DNA from: Chryseobacterium sp.
Lineage (GTDB): Bacteria > Bacteroidota > Bacteroidia > Flavobacteriales > Weeksellaceae
Direction of reading: 5' to 3'
NCBI GenBank assembly: GCA_031277615.1
Contig: JAITMC010000011.1
Coordinates: 1-64,000 of the forward strand
Length of the DNA: 64,000 nucleotides
In this document: in pieces, positions 25,049 to 35,762 of the stretch
Layout of the letters: every line of letters starts with the position of its first letter
Position numbering within the stretch: position 1 is the stretch's first letter
Program-made: the position numbers and the translations under genes
Notes under the pieces: model-generated
Database searches by the model: none
What the model saw: the letters and a program-made list of their open reading frames with translations, nothing else
What the model was told of the DNA's origin: nothing

Positions 25049-25756
25049 ATGGAAAAACCTATCCGTAAAATTCATTTTTCAGATAATCCTTACCCTGAAG
25101 GACACGACATTATTGATTTTATCTGGCGGGGAAGAATCAATGAAGATGAAACGATCTGGTTTGATTTTCATCTGAAAACCGATCATTACGGTGCCGGAAC
25201 TGCGGACAATAATGAAGATGAAGAAAATGAGGATATTTCCGACTGGCATTCCAGATCCGTATGGAATAATTATCAGTCCTGCACCATGTCTTCCATGTAC
25301 TGGGGCGAAGAAGGCGGCATCAGAATAGATGAGCCGGACAAAAAACTGAATCTTCATACCGCTATCGAAAACGAATTATCCAGCACTGATCTTCCATCCG
25401 ATTATTATTTTGAGGAAGAAGACCTTGCCTTCGGCCTTTATTTGCTGGGACACGACAATTGCGCCGGTCACACCATCAAGTTCATCAAAACAGATCATCC
25501 TCAACAGTATGATATTGAATGGAAAGGAAAAATTGCGTTGAGCTATTCGGGAGACTATGAATTCTCCCATGATTTCAACGCATTGATCCGGAGTGTGGAG
25601 TTTGACGGGTTTCATTACCCGAAAGAATGGTCATTAGAAAGAGCAACAGAAGTTTTCAGAGCCAAACTGGATGGTTTTGAAGATTACGAATTCATAGACC
25701 TCAATCCCAAAAGCAATAAAAGGGAATATAAATTATGCCCGATACAACAATTATAA
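25049..25756 (+). CDS. Uncharacterised acidic cytosolic protein
   Basis: A 235-residue protein with no signal peptide or membrane segment and a strongly acidic composition, including a run near residue 55 (DNNEDEENEDISDW). Tryptophan/tyrosine-rich beta segments recur (IWFDFHLKTDHYG, YYFEEEDLAFGLYLLG, YDIEWKGKIALSYSGDYEFS). I do not recognise a family. It lies 35 nt upstream of the AIM24 gene on the same strand and probably shares its transcript. Confidence 0.7.
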   Translation: MEKPIRKIHFSDNPYPEGHDIIDFIWRGRINEDETIWFDFHLKTDHYGAGTADNNEDEENEDISDWHSRSVWNNYQSCTMSSMYWGEEGGIRIDEPDKKLNLHTAIENELSSTDLPSDYYFEEEDLAFGLYLLGHDNCAGHTIKFIKTDHPQQYDIEWKGKIALSYSGDYEFSHDFNALIRSVEFDGFHYPKEWSLERATEVFRAKLDGFEDYEFIDLNPKSNKREYKLCPIQQL

Positions 25757-25791
25757 AAAATATATCATTAAAATCTCAAAACATTATCATT

Positions 25792-26484
25792 ATGAGCAAG
25801 TATTCAATTGAAGCATTCATCAACGAGACCAAGGAAAATCCGCAACAGAGGGATTATTTTGAACTGGAAACAAAGCATCTTCTGGAAATTAATCTGAATA
25901 ATCAGGCGGTATGGACGAAAAGAGGAAGTATGGTGAGCTATGTGGGAAATATTAATTTTGAAAGACAGGGAATGCTTTCCGGAGGAATCGGAAATCTTCT
26001 GAAAAAAGCTATCAGCGGAGAAGGCGCCAAGCTGATGAAAGCTGAAGGTACAGGAAAATTATATGTAGCCGATTCAGGAAAAAAGGTTCGTATTCTTTAT
26101 CTGAACAATGAATCGGTATGTGTGAACGGAAATGATGTTCTGGCTCATGAGCAAAGTGTAAAAAGCGATATTACCATGCTTAAAAGTGTAGCAGGAATGC
26201 TTGCCGGCGGGCTTTTCCAGGTGAAGCTTTCAGGAACGGGTCATATTGCGATTACTACTCACGGAGATCCTTTGACGCTGCTGGTAACTCCTGATACTCC
26301 TGTATTCACGGATCCTAATGCCACAGTAGCATGGTCCGGGAACCTAAGCCCTGAGCTGAAGACCAATGTTTCTTTCAAAAGCCTGATCGGAAGAGGCAGT
26401 GGTGAAGAGTTTCAGATGAAATTCTCAGGACATGGATGGGTACTGATCCAGCCCTATGAAGAAGTATATTACATGGAAAAGTAA
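25792..26484 (+). CDS. AIM24 family protein
   Basis: A 230-residue protein from the Met in MSKYSIEAF. An in-frame ATG at 25735 overlaps the previous gene and adds only 19 unconserved residues, so the internal start is preferred. The all-beta AIM24 (TRAP-like) domain is clear: VWTKRGSMVSYVGNINFE, GGIGNLLKKAISGEGAKLMK, GTGKLYVADSGKKVRILYL, GMLAGGLFQVKLSGTGHIAI. The bacterial family has no settled function; the yeast namesake is mitochondrial. A terminator follows, making a two-gene unit with the acidic protein upstream. Confidence 0.9.
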   Translation: MSKYSIEAFINETKENPQQRDYFELETKHLLEINLNNQAVWTKRGSMVSYVGNINFERQGMLSGGIGNLLKKAISGEGAKLMKAEGTGKLYVADSGKKVRILYLNNESVCVNGNDVLAHEQSVKSDITMLKSVAGMLAGGLFQVKLSGTGHIAITTHGDPLTLLVTPDTPVFTDPNATVAWSGNLSPELKTNVSFKSLIGRGSGEEFQMKFSGHGWVLIQPYEEVYYMEK

Positions 26485-26504
26485 AATTTTATTTATACAA
26501 AAAA

Positions 26505-26534
26505 GGCTGGTTCAATAATGAAGCAGCCTTTTTT
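26505..26534 (+). terminator. Terminator of the AIM24 unit
   Basis: GGCTG and CAGCC enclose an inner GTTCA/TGAAG extension (one mismatch, ATAA loop) and are followed by six T residues. Confidence 0.8.
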
Positions 26535-26617
26535 CGGTGTTTGAATTTAAAAAATTAATTAAACATAGCTTTTGAGCTAAAATAATTCTAAATTTATTTA
26601 AATATTGTTATTTTAAA

Positions 26618-26625
26618 TATCTTTG
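26618..26625 (+). promoter_or_regulatory. -7 box TATCTTTG of the GH109 operon
   Basis: TATCTTTG matches TAnnTTTG 20 nt upstream of the GH109 start. No well-placed -33 TTG is seen. Confidence 0.5.
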
Positions 26626-26641
26626 AGAATATAATTATTAA

Positions 26642-28924
<2,283 letters not shown>

Positions 28925-28934
<10 letters not shown>

Positions 28935-29959
28935 AAGATATTATCGCCCAGTTTATCGGGACAAACCTTTACACCCTGTCTCCTATTTCGGACGGATTGA
29001 TCAATACGACCTACCTTCTGGAAGATAAAACCCGGGATGAAAAATTGATCCTGCAAAAGATTAATGACCGTGTTTTCCAACAACCGGAAAAGATCATCCA
29101 TAATCATTTACTCATTAATGAACTGCTCAGGTCCAATCATTATCATCTTCAGATTATAGAGCCTATCCGCTCCCTTACCGGTGAACTTCTGGTAAAAGAT
29201 TCTGATGGTGAACCATGGCGCATGCTGAGTTTTGTAGAAAACAGTCTTACTTTTATTACGGTTCCTTCTCTACAGACGGCTTTTGAAGCCGCTAAAGCCT
29301 TCAGTTATTTCCTCACTACCATCAATACTGAAAAGCTGCCGGCTATAGAGGACACGATCCCTGATTTCCTTAATTTTGAAAAAAGAATTGCGGATTATAA
29401 AACTGCCCTGAAAAATGCAGTTCCTTATTTAAAAGAAAAAGCAAAAACTGAAATAGAAATCACGAATCAGTTTCTTTCCTTGCCAGACCAATGGATCGCT
29501 ATGGAAAAAAACAATAAAATTCCCAAAAGAATCATTCATGCCGATGTAAAAATCAGCAATATCCTGTTTGATCAGGATCATAAAGCACTCGCTGTCATTG
29601 ATCTGGACACCACAATGATTTCTACCGTTTTATATGATTTTGGAACGATGATCCAGTCCTACACCAATACAACCGGTGAAGATGACGGAAACGCTGAAAA
29701 CAATTTCAACCCTGAGATGTATGAGGTGGTAAAAGAAGGCTTTTTATTTTATCTGAAAGACAAACTCACTTCGGAAGAATATGATCATCTTGATTATGCT
29801 GCCCAGGTCGCCATTTATATCCAGGAACTTCGTTTTTTAACAGATTACCTGAACGGAAGTATTTATTATTCTACGAAATATGCTGAACATAACCTGGACA
29901 GGACGAGGAATCAACTGGAATTATTCAAAGGATTGAGGGCGTATTTAGGGGTTTTATAA
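28925..29959 (+). CDS. NahK-like N-acetylhexosamine 1-kinase, APH fold
   Basis: A 344-residue phosphotransferase of the aminoglycoside-phosphotransferase fold. The catalytic segment is IIHADVKISNILFD (His205, Asp207) and the metal-binding segment VIDLDTTMISTVLYDFG resembles the LDT...DFGD block of bifidobacterial NahK. NahK phosphorylates GlcNAc and GalNAc at the anomeric carbon. Homoserine kinase-type or other small-molecule kinases are alternatives, but the operon with GH109 and a nucleotidyltransferase favours a sugar substrate. Confidence 0.82.
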
Positions 29960-30290
29960 CCCACAAAAGTTCTTGATATCTTAGCTGCTTTTAAGTTTAA
30001 TGCATTACGTTCAGAAATTCACAAAATTCTTAAAAATCTACGATTTTTATTGGGCAATGAAAATCTGCGTAATCCGCACAATCCGCGTGAGAAAAAATAC
30101 CCACAAACATCTGTGTTATCTGAGAAATCTGTGGGAAATTATTTTAAGCCACAAAAGCTTTTGACACTTGAATAACTTTAAGTTAAATGCGTTGCGTAAT
30201 AGAAGTTCACTAAAGTTCTTAAAAATCTACGATTTTTATGGGACATCAATGAAAGATCTGCGGAAAAATAAATAAGCAATTTATAGGACA
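29960..30290 (-). repeat. Long dispersed intergenic repeat, about two copies
   Basis: Between convergent genes. One complete unit spans about 30030-30225 (AAAATCTACGATTTTTATTG, ATCTGCG, CACAAACATCTGTG, AATCTGTGGG) with partial units on both sides. Same orientation as at 1-330. No gene is visible in this stretch. Confidence 0.8.
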
Positions 30291-30293
30291 TCA

Positions 30294-30785
30294 TCAATCC
30301 AGAAACTCCATAATTTTTTTCCATCCCTCCAGTTTTTTTTCAAATGGAATGGTATATGCCGGACTTGTTGACGGCAGTAAAAACACAGGCAAGCTATTAT
30401 TTTCTCCTAATAGCTTCATCAGATTTTTATAGGATTTGCCGCCGTTACAAAAAATAGCTTTGATATGCGGATGCTCTTCCAGCAGTTCCGCAATCTGATT
30501 GGCCTCTTCATTCCTGATCTCAGAATCCAGACTTCCTTTTCTTTCACAGGAGTCGATGACGTCCCAAAGGGCGATGTGCTTTTTTTGGATCGTTTCAATT
30601 CTTCGAGGGTAATCTTCAGTAAATTCTTCATTCACCAATTCAAAGATAATTCTCCAGAATTTGTTCTGAGGATGGGCATAGTATTGCTGTTTCTCCAACG
30701 ATTTTCCGCCGGGAATGGATCCCAGAATCAAAATTTCTGATTGTTCATCAATAATCGGGGGAAAAGAAGAAATACGGTTCTGCAT
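30294..30785 (-). CDS. DNA-deoxyinosine (hypoxanthine) glycosylase
   Basis: A 163-residue member of the uracil-DNA glycosylase superfamily, small hypoxanthine-DNA glycosylase branch. ILILGSIPGGKSLEKQQYYA and HPQNKFWRIIFELV form the N-terminal active-site motif, IKAIFCNGGKSY the central one, and LLPSTSPAYTIPFEKKLEGW the C-terminal DNA-intercalating loop. It excises deaminated adenine for base-excision repair. It stands alone between a repeat region and the S9 peptidase terminator. Confidence 0.9.
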   Translation of the reverse strand: MQNRISSFPPIIDEQSEILILGSIPGGKSLEKQQYYAHPQNKFWRIIFELVNEEFTEDYPRRIETIQKKHIALWDVIDSCERKGSLDSEIRNEEANQIAELLEEHPHIKAIFCNGGKSYKNLMKLLGENNSLPVFLLPSTSPAYTIPFEKKLEGWKKIMEFLD

Positions 30786-30837
30786 GATTAGGATATATAA
30801 TTTTTGAATAAAGCCTTCAGAATATTTACATTAAAAA

Positions 30838-30855
30838 AGCGGGCCAAAGCCCGCT
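30838..30855 (-). terminator. Terminator of the S9 peptidase gene
   Basis: AGCGGGC-CAAA-GCCCGCT followed on the minus strand by six T residues, 14 nt past the stop. Confidence 0.9.
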
Positions 30856-30869
30856 CGTATTACGATTTC

Positions 30870-32864
30870 TTAAAGTGTTTCTTTCAGCCAGTCGAAAAAC
30901 TCCCGCTGCCATACCAGTCCGTTCTGCGGATGAAGTACCCAGTGGTTTTCGTTCGGGAAATAAACCAGTTTAGATTTCAGGCCTTTTAATTTGGCAGCCT
31001 GGAAAGCTTCCTGCCCCTGTTCGTAAGGAACCCGGAAATCAATTCCTCCCTGAACGATCATGATTGGCTTGTTCCATTTATCAACGAAATTGCTAGGGTT
31101 AAAATCCGTATATGCTTTTGGTTGCGGCTTTTCCCACGGTGAACCGATATCCCAGTTGGCAAACCAAAGTTCTTCCGTAGTAAGATACCATGATTTCATA
31201 TCAAACAATCCGTCATGGGCAATGAATGTTTTGAATCTGTTTTCGTGGATTCCTGCCAGCATAAATACACTGTATCCTCCGTAGCTTGCTCCTACTGCCG
31301 CTACTCTTTCACCATCTACATAAGGTTGTGTTTTTGCAAAATCCGTAGCTGCAAGATAGTCTCTCATCGGCTGTCCGCCCCAGTCTCTGGAGATTTCTTC
31401 ATTCCATTTTGTTCCCCATCCCGGCATTCCTCTTCTGTTTGGCGCTACCACGATATAACCGTTTGCCGTCATCAGAGAGAAATTCCATCTTACACTGAAG
31501 TATTGGGTAAGGGCAGATTGTGGTCCTCCCTGGCAGTATACCAGCGTAGGATATTTTTTATTCGGATCAAAGTTTGGCGGATAATGGAACCAAACGCCCA
31601 TTTCTTTGCCATCCGAAGTTTTTACCATTTTAAGCTCAGATTTCCCCTGAGTCAGTTTGGCATAGGTTTCTTTATTGGCTTCGGTAACCTGATTCATTTC
31701 TCCGTTCTTAAGGTTGACAGAGAAAATTTCCGTAGCATGGTTCACATCTGTTCTTCCTACTAAAAGGGAAGTTTTATTATCCGTAAAGATTTCGTTGACG
31801 TCAAAATCACCTTTGGTGATCTGCTGAACTTTTGCCGACTTTGAATCCAGTGAGAACAGTTGTTTTGTTCCTCTGAATGCTGCCGTGAAATAGATCGTTT
31901 TAGAATCTGCTCCCCAAAGCACATCTCCGGAAACGCTTTCGTCCCAGCCTGCAGTAAGATTGGTTGTTTTTCCGGACTTCCAGTCCATGATTTTCACATC
32001 ATTTTTATCCGCCTCGTAACCGTCTCTGGCCATACTCTGCCAGATCAGTGATTTTCCGTCCGGGCTGAATTTAGGATTAACGTCATATCCTTTGTTGGAT
32101 TCCGTTAAATTTTTAGTGGTTCCGGAAGCCATATCATAGGCAAAAATATCGGTATTGGTACTTGTTGCATATTCTTTACCGCTCTTCGGTTTGGTTACAT
32201 ATAAAAGCTGTGCAGAATCCGGACTCCAGATAAAATCTTCAGCCCCTCCGAAAGGTCTCTGTGGAGAATCCCAGGTTTTTCCTTCCAGCAGATCCTTAGC
32301 CGCTTCCACCTTATCTGATGCACTGACTACAAAAACATGGTTATATTTCCCTTCATTGAAGTAATCCCAGTGTCTGTGATTCAGGTCCGTATATACCTGA
32401 GCGGTGGTTTTGGGAGTGTCGCTGTATTTATCTTTCCCCATTAATTTTTCCACCAGAACCTGCTTGCTGAAAGCAATTTTTTTCCCATCCGGGGAAATCA
32501 CGATGTTATCCGCATCACCAATGGTATAGAATTCTGTCCAGGTTTTTCCCGCATCTTTGGAAAGGTATACTTTATCACCTTCCTGTGCATAAATCCCGTT
32601 TTTATCCCACTGAATAAGTGCTTTTTTGCCGAAATCTATTTTGGAAGCCTGATGATTAAGAACGTTCAGGAAGTAGTTTTCGCTTTTTGTTTTTTCTGTT
32701 TTCAGATCTACCTGTCCCACTTTATAGATAAGAGAAGACTGATCCGGTGAAACGGCCTGTACTCCTACTTTTTTCAAAGTCCAGAGGATTTCAGGGGTCA
32801 TAACTTGTTGTGCATTCATTAAGAGCGGAGCTGCCAGAGCCAGCAGACTGTACTTAAGTTTCAT
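30870..32864 (-). CDS. Secreted S9-family (prolyl oligopeptidase-type) peptidase
   Basis: A 664-residue protein with a signal peptide (1-18, ending LLMNAQ). The N-terminal two-thirds is a WD40-like/PD40 beta-propeller (IVISPDGKKIAFSK, FIWSPDSAQLLYVT, PKFSPDGKSLIWQS, VLWGADSKTIYFTA). The C-terminal third is an alpha/beta hydrolase with GASYGGYS (Ser527), GGIDFRVP (Asp) and NENHWVLHPQN (His). Closest in layout to DPP5/acylaminoacyl-peptidase-like enzymes that cleave di- or oligopeptides in the periplasm. Single-gene unit. Confidence 0.93.
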   Translation of the reverse strand: MKLKYSLLALAAPLLMNAQQVMTPEILWTLKKVGVQAVSPDQSSLIYKVGQVDLKTEKTKSENYFLNVLNHQASKIDFGKKALIQWDKNGIYAQEGDKVYLSKDAGKTWTEFYTIGDADNIVISPDGKKIAFSKQVLVEKLMGKDKYSDTPKTTAQVYTDLNHRHWDYFNEGKYNHVFVVSASDKVEAAKDLLEGKTWDSPQRPFGGAEDFIWSPDSAQLLYVTKPKSGKEYATSTNTDIFAYDMASGTTKNLTESNKGYDVNPKFSPDGKSLIWQSMARDGYEADKNDVKIMDWKSGKTTNLTAGWDESVSGDVLWGADSKTIYFTAAFRGTKQLFSLDSKSAKVQQITKGDFDVNEIFTDNKTSLLVGRTDVNHATEIFSVNLKNGEMNQVTEANKETYAKLTQGKSELKMVKTSDGKEMGVWFHYPPNFDPNKKYPTLVYCQGGPQSALTQYFSVRWNFSLMTANGYIVVAPNRRGMPGWGTKWNEEISRDWGGQPMRDYLAATDFAKTQPYVDGERVAAVGASYGGYSVFMLAGIHENRFKTFIAHDGLFDMKSWYLTTEELWFANWDIGSPWEKPQPKAYTDFNPSNFVDKWNKPIMIVQGGIDFRVPYEQGQEAFQAAKLKGLKSKLVYFPNENHWVLHPQNGLVWQREFFDWLKETL

Positions 32865-32939
32865 ATGTTGATATTCATTTTTAGCGGATCATGAAATCGG
32901 GCTGACTTCATGTATTCCTTTATTACATTCAAAGATTGC

Positions 32940-32947
32940 CAAAGTTA
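32940..32947 (-). promoter_or_regulatory. -7 box TAACTTTG of the S9 peptidase gene
   Basis: Minus-strand TAACTTTG matches TAnnTTTG 75 nt upstream of the start codon. Confidence 0.45.
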
Positions 32948-33137
32948 ATATTTAAAATAAAGATTAGCGAAATAATTAACATTAAAATTAGCGCTTCAGA
33001 AGAAATGAAGAGAGGAAAACCTATAAATGGTTATTTTATCAGTGGCCGGATGTTGGAAGAAGGAGGCTGGATGTTTCTAAAGTATATCTGGAAGGCTCCT
33101 AAAAACTAATCTTCCATCTCAAAGCTCACTCCAACAA

Positions 33138-33169
33138 AAAGTCCGTCAGTAATTCAACTGACGGACTTT
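33138..33169 (-). terminator. Terminator of the holin-fold membrane protein gene
   Basis: A 13-bp perfect stem AAAGTCCGTCAGT/ACTGACGGACTTT with a 6-nt loop, followed by T residues on the minus strand. Confidence 0.92.
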
Positions 33170-33190
33170 ACATATTATAGGTTCCATGCA

Positions 33191-33535
33191 TTAATCTCCA
33201 TCTGAGAACATCGAGTTCGCCAGTGAAGTAACAATTGATAATAAAATACTAAAGATAAAAGCCCACCAGAAGCCATCTACCACCATACTATCGATAAAAT
33301 AGTCTGCAATCATAATGATCGCCGCGTTGATCACCAGGGCAAAGAACCCTAACGTAATAATGGTGAGAGGAAGCCCGAACAGACTCAGGATAGGTTTTAC
33401 AAATATGTTTAAAACCCCAAGTACGATAGCAAAAATAATTGCTGTTGAAAATCCTTCAAAGTGTACTCCCGGTAACACTTTTGTTAAAAGATAGGCAACA
33501 ATGGCTGTTACAAACAATCGGATAAGTAAGTTCAT
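33191..33535 (-). CDS. Phage-holin-family (four-TMS) membrane protein
   Basis: A 114-residue protein with four hydrophobic helices (about 1-20, 29-50, 55-80 and 88-108), matching the PF04020-type four-TMS holin-like family: IRLFVTAIVAYLLTKVLPGV, GVLNIFVKPILSLFGLPLTI, NAAIIMIADYFIDSMVVDGF. The name comes from sequence similarity; chromosomal copies in Bacteroidota are not phage genes and their role is unknown. No phage genes are nearby. Confidence 0.9.
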   Translation of the reverse strand: MNLLIRLFVTAIVAYLLTKVLPGVHFEGFSTAIIFAIVLGVLNIFVKPILSLFGLPLTIITLGFFALVINAAIIMIADYFIDSMVVDGFWWAFIFSILLSIVTSLANSMFSDGD

Positions 33536-33642
33536 ATTGTTATTTTTTAATGTTTATGGGGGTTAAGGAGCAAAAGCCATTCCATTCCGGCGAAGAAAAT
33601 TTCTAAAAACCCTTGATTCACGAAAAAAATATTCTAATGCTT

Positions 33643-34065
33643 CTATTTTATTTTCATCATCGTAACCAGTGAAGTGGCTACATGGCTTTCTGAGTCAGAA
33701 TCTTCACTCTGAACATAGATTTCGGTTCTCACCACAATGATCTTCCCGCCTCCTTTGATAACGTAAGATTTGGAAATCAATGAATCCCCGATTGCGGGAC
33801 GCAGATAATTCACTTTCAGCTCCACCGTTACCACATAACAGTCTTCCGGATAATGGCTTACCGAAGCATATCCCGAAGAAACGTCTACCAGCGAAGCAAT
33901 CATTGCTCCATTGAACATCCCAGCTTTCCGGGTCATCATTTCCATTTTGGGAATTTTAATGGAGACAAAACCGGTTTCCACTTCCAATAATTCTGCTTTA
34001 TAAAATTTCAGGGTTTCTGAACGGTTGAAACTGTCTGTGATGAGTTTCTTTTTCTCTGGTGTCAT
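33643..34065 (-). CDS. PaaI-type hotdog-fold thioesterase
   Basis: A 140-residue protein with a single hotdog domain: FNGAMIASLVDVSSGYASVS is the long central helix carrying the usual Asp, and VTVELKVNYLRPAIGDSLIS and GKIIVVRTEIYV are the edge strands. Hydrolyses an acyl-CoA or acyl-ACP thioester; the substrate cannot be read from sequence. Divergent from the small secreted protein that follows. Confidence 0.88.
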   Translation of the reverse strand: MTPEKKKLITDSFNRSETLKFYKAELLEVETGFVSIKIPKMEMMTRKAGMFNGAMIASLVDVSSGYASVSHYPEDCYVVTVELKVNYLRPAIGDSLISKSYVIKGGGKIIVVRTEIYVQSEDSDSESHVATSLVTMMKIK

Positions 34066-34098
34066 TGATTTTAATTTGATGTAAAATTAAATAAAGAT

Positions 34099-34106
34099 TA
34101 GCTTTG
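34099..34106 (+). promoter_or_regulatory. -7 box TAGCTTTG of the small secreted protein gene
   Basis: TAGCTTTG matches TAnnTTTG 17 nt upstream of the start codon. Confidence 0.5.
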
Positions 34107-34122
34107 CAGTAAAGGAAATGCC

Positions 34123-34545
34123 ATGAATTTCAAAAGAAGTATCACTCTATTAGGTTTTATGATCAGCTGTGTCTTTCAGGCTCAGACCCTCCATCTGTAC
34201 GGAGGTGCCGATCAGAATCAGTATCTGGGATGCCTGGATTGCGATGATTTTGATAAAAATTCGGTATGGAATACCTTCGGAGATTACGGAAGCCCACTCA
34301 GCTCGAAATCTATCTGGAATTCCTATGGCAATTACGGCAGTTCGTCCAGTATTTTCTCTCCGTGGAGCAAATATGCCTCCTATCCTCCTGCCATTGTAGA
34401 TCAGGACGGAAATTTTTACGGTTTTCTCAGCCTGAATACCTATAAAGCCGACAAATCTGATCTGGAGCTTGCAAAGATTCTATGCCAGTATCATGAGGAT
34501 ATAAAAAAAGATATTAAGGGTTGGTATAGCAGGCTGTTCCGGTAG
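34123..34545 (+). CDS. Small secreted protein with repeated SxWNxYGxYGS motif
   Basis: A 140-residue protein with a signal peptide (1-21, ending CVFQAQ). Mature sequence starts LHLYGGADQNQYLGCLDCDD, with a CxxC pair, then three related blocks SVWNTFGDYGS, SIWNSYGNYGS and SPWSKYASYP, and YPPAIVDQDGNFYGFLSLN. It matches a widespread but unnamed family of short exported proteins; a role is not known. It ends before the repeat block and has no evident operon partner. Confidence 0.8.
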   Translation: MNFKRSITLLGFMISCVFQAQTLHLYGGADQNQYLGCLDCDDFDKNSVWNTFGDYGSPLSSKSIWNSYGNYGSSSSIFSPWSKYASYPPAIVDQDGNFYGFLSLNTYKADKSDLELAKILCQYHEDIKKDIKGWYSRLFR

Positions 34546-34552
34546 TTTTTTT

Positions 34553-35757
34553 AAAATTTCCCGCAGATCACACAGATTGCTCTGATGTTTGTGGATAATA
34601 TTACAATCTGTTGTGTATGTTTTGGTTAAAGGTTAATTATTTAGAGTTAAAACCTCTATTGAATGGCTTTTTTGTGATGGTTAAAAGTTTCCCACAGATC
34701 GCACAAATTGCACTGATGTTTGTGGATATTTTTCTCACGCAGATTTTGCGGATTTCGCAGATTTTTAAGAACTTTAGCGAGCTTTTATGCGCAATGCATT
34801 TAACTTAAAGGTTATTTACGTGTTGAAATTCTTTTGTGCCTGTTGTGGTTGAAAATATTTCCCGCAGATCACACAGATTGCGCTGATGTTTGTGGGTATT
34901 TTTCGCGAAATGATTTTACTGATGACACAGACTTTAATTCGCCCAATAAAAATCATAGATTTTTAAGAACTTTAGTGAACTTCTATGTAGAATGCATTAA
35001 ACTCAAGGTTACTTAAGAGTTAAATTCTTTGTGGTTAAAAGAATCTCCCATGCATTAAACTTAAAGATTACTTACGTGTTGAAATTCTTTTGTGCCTGTT
35101 GTGGTTGAAAATATTTCCCGCAGATCACACAGATTGCGCTGATGTTTATGGATATTTTTTCTCGCGCAGATTGTGCGGATCGAGCAGATTTTAATTCGCC
35201 CAATAAAAATCGCAGATTTTTAAGAACTTTAGTGAGCTTTTATGCACAATGCATTTAACTTAAAGGTTATTTACGTGTTGAAATTCTTTTGTACCTGTTG
35301 TGGTTAAAATATTTCCCACAGATCGCACAGATTGCACTGATGTTTGTGGATATTTTCTCACGCAGATTGGGTAGATTACGCAGATTTTAATTCACCAATA
35401 AAAAATCGCAGATTTTTAAGAACTTTAGTGAGCTTCTATGCGCAATAGAGTAAACTAAAGGTTACTTACGTGTTGAAATTCTTTTGTGCCTGTTGGGGTT
35501 AAAAATATTTCCCGCAGATCGCACAAATTGCACTGATGTTTGTGGATATTTTTCTCACGCAGATTTTGCGGATTTCGCAGATTTTCAAGAACTTCAGTGA
35601 GCTTCTATGCGCAATAGAGTAAACTAAAGGTTACTTACGTGCTGAAATTCTTTTGTGCCTGTTGTGGTTAAAAATATTTCCCACAGATCGCACAGATTGC
35701 TCTAATGTTTGTGGAAATTTTCTCGAAATGATTTTACTGATGACGCAGATTTTGAAG
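34553..35757 (+). repeat. Tandem block of long intergenic repeats, seven cores
   Basis: Seven copies of a core CCCRCAGATCRCACARATTG...CTGATGTTTGTGG begin at about 34560, 34689, 34861, 35118, 35321, 35513 and 35681. A full unit of about 170-200 nt also contains CTCACGCAGATT, an AAAAATC-GCA-GATTTTT hairpin, ACTTTAGTGAGCTTCTATGC, TTTACGTGTTGAAATTCTTT and TGTGCCTGTTGTGGTT. Some units are internally truncated or duplicated, giving unequal spacing. Core ends CCCACA and TGTGG are complementary and could pair. Located between convergent genes; short open frames here are repeat-derived. Confidence 0.92.
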
Positions 35758-35762
35758 ATGAA

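Larger units (their letters stand above)
32865..33190. other. Intergenic region with degenerate purine-rich sequence
   Basis: 326 nt between two leftward genes. It holds the S9 peptidase -7 box, a purine-rich stretch (about 33000-33110) of the GGAAG/GGCTGGATG type common as degenerate spacer in flavobacteria, and the terminator at 33138-33169. The purine-rich stretch is open for 34 codons but does not look coding. Confidence 0.6.

Noticed and set aside
33005..33109. A 34-codon rightward frame
   Set aside because: Purine-rich low-complexity spacer of a type common between genes; no promoter or terminator fits.
33191..33535. Prophage signal from the holin-family gene
   Set aside because: The four-TMS family is widespread on chromosomes and no phage structural, integrase or lysis genes are nearby.
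34611..35016. Two rightward frames of about 60 codons in the long repeat block
   Set aside because: They translate the repeat unit itself and have no other support.
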